Shown here: piece by piece, positions 62,823 to 64,000 of the stretch
Numbering within the stretch: position 1 is the stretch's first letter
Layout of the letters: each line of letters starts with the position of its first letter
Assembly: GCA_964019425.1 (NCBI GenBank)
Contig: OZ025807.1
Coordinates: 186,001-250,000 of the forward strand
DNA length: 64,000 nucleotides
Reading direction: 5' to 3'
Source of the DNA: Flectonema sp. DT1601
Lineage: Eukaryota; Euglenozoa; Diplonemea; Diplonemida; Diplonemidae
Position numbers and translations under genes: made by a program
Notes under the pieces: model-generated
What the model saw: only the letters and a program-made list of their open reading frames with translations
Told to the model about the DNA's origin: nothing
Databases searched by the model: none

Positions 62823-63943
62823 ATTATTTTGAAACCTTTTTTTTTTTTTTATTTTAAAAAAGAATTTTTTGAATTGTAAGTAACTTTTTTATCAGATTCC
62901 CAAGGAACAATAAAAACGTGAGATAAAAACCCACATCAAGGTTGTCTATTTCATATTTTTTTAAATTTTTTTTTTTGTTTTTATTTGAGAACGGAGTTGG
63001 TAGAAATTATTAGTTCGTTCTATAATCGCTCAAAAACAACAAAAATGTTATCGATTACCACGCGTGAACATCGTGTTTAGGTTAGAAGACGACTAATGGT
63101 ATTTATTTCTGAGCTTCGCATGTCGTTTTTTATTTTATTTATTTATTTTTGTCCTTGCTTTCTCATTTTTTCCAAAAAAAACCGTGTATTCCGTTACAAT
63201 AAACGGGGGAAAAAAAAAAAAAAAAAAACTCCACTTTTTCTTGAAACTGAAACTACTTCAAAACATACGATGTTCACGTAACAAAGGCCAAACCGATTTT
63301 GCCGTGCAAAGCGCAGTGCGATAGTGCTGTCTAAACCATAGCAGGACACAAAGCAATAGTTCCGCGGGTTAGGGATCAGTGTGCCAGTGAACAGAGGGAA
63401 AAAGAAAGACTGGAGGGGAAGTGAAAAAAAAAAAAAGGAAGGGGAAAAAGAAAAGAAACTTTAAAAAAAAAAAAACACTAGTGCCTGCACCCAAGGTTGC
63501 ATTTTATAAAACAATTATTGTTGGACATTGTGAAGGTACACTAATATGCCAGGCCTGGCTGTTCTTCGGCAACAGAAAGTGGCTATAATACACTAACATG
63601 AAACGGAAATATTACTTTATTATTTTATTAATTAAAATCTACTTTAACAAAGTCCTACCAAACTGACCCGGACGTATTTTTCTGACAAAACCGCCTAACA
63701 AGGCAACTCCACTACCCAATCGAACTTTGCAGACAACAATTTTACTATTTTTAATCGCACAGGGATGCTATCGAGCAATTAAACTAGGCAAGGGTGAGTT
63801 CTGCCAGCATCACACGGCTGGCAATAAATTACGACAACTGAGTAGTATAAATACGATCTTCCCCTTTGAACCCCTGCGTGAGTTTACGAACGAAGGTCGA
63901 GGGTCCCAAAAGAATGCTTCTGCCTGGCATCGAATGGTAGAAA
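62823..63943. other. Intergenic spacer, no gene seen
   Basis: A/T-rich with A runs near 63212-63228 and 63464-63475. A 6-bp hairpin (GCCAGC/GCTGGC) lies near 63807-63826. No tRNA cloverleaf could be built. Confidence 0.5.
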
Positions 63944-64000
63944 CTATTTCTTCTGTGCCCATTCAACAAACTCATCCATCAGAACTGGCCATCCCTCATC
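63944..64000 (-). CDS. DCN1-like protein, last 18 codons (partial; runs off right edge)
   Basis: The edge frame reads DEGWPVLMDEFVEWAQKK followed by TAG at 63946-63944. This closely matches the C-terminal end of the potentiating-neddylation domain of DCN1/DCUN1D proteins (WPVLIDEFVE), which promote NEDD8 attachment to cullins. Only the end is visible, so orthology is tentative. It would pair in function with the F-box protein through cullin-RING ligases, though not as a linked unit. Confidence 0.75.
   Translation of the reverse strand, partial: DEGWPVLMDEFVEWAQKK

Noticed and set aside
63800-63900. Possible tRNA near GCCAGC hairpin
   Set aside because: No acceptor stem or T-arm could be paired.
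1-64000. Retrovirus-like, LTR or Polinton remnants
   Set aside because: No reverse transcriptase, integrase, capsid or polymerase-like frame and no long terminal repeats were seen.

Overview
The window is nuclear DNA of an unplaced unicellular eukaryote. The evidence is GT-AG spliceosomal introns, long AT-rich spacers with 20-34 nt A or T runs, and typical eukaryotic gene families (protein kinases, JmjC oxygenase, PPEF phosphatase, TLDc, DCN1, GH38 mannosidase, pepsin-like protease). The standard genetic code fits every gene. All 21 supported genes lie on the minus strand. Eighteen of the 20 visible starts have a splice-acceptor-like YAG 2-114 nt upstream of the ATG, usually after a pyrimidine run. 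This recalls the one-way, trans-spliced gene arrays of Euglenozoa or dinoflagellates, but I saw no spliced-leader gene and cannot name the lineage.

Reading right to left (the transcription order): the last 18 codons of a DCN1-like protein; a DOPA-dioxygenase-like protein; an orphan two-TM protein; a membrane-anchored pepsin-like protease; a NAK-type pseudokinase fused to an ANTH-like domain; a small Ser/Pro-rich protein; a secreted GH38 alpha-mannosidase; a TLDc protein; a PPEF phosphatase (four exons) with an acylation signal; a lipoxygenase homologue that has lost most iron ligands; a UBL-UBA protein; a thymidylate kinase with an extra N-terminal region; two tandem MRH/ATG27-like receptors with almost identical tails; a gene-poor 2.7-kb spacer with repeats; a Ser/Thr kinase; an orphan IQ-motif protein; a RIOX-type JmjC oxygenase; an F-box protein; a RING protein; a six-exon gene for a 4,875-residue polycystin-like surface protein; and the first 2,287 codons of a giant coiled-coil protein that runs off the left edge.

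Several products would act in the secretory and endolysosomal system (mannosidase, acid protease, MRH receptors, TLDc, NAK/ANTH, possibly the coiled-coil protein). In a one-way array neighbours need not share a pathway, so this is only suggestive. The most unusual items are: the giant coiled-coil protein with about 16 acidic tryptophan motifs; the polycystin-like protein with about 12 copies of an unrecognised repeat of roughly 140-150 residues; two apparent pseudoenzymes (lipoxygenase and NAK kinase); tail homogenisation in the MRH pair; two distinct kinds of 3' splice-site context; and small dispersed repeat families in the spacers.
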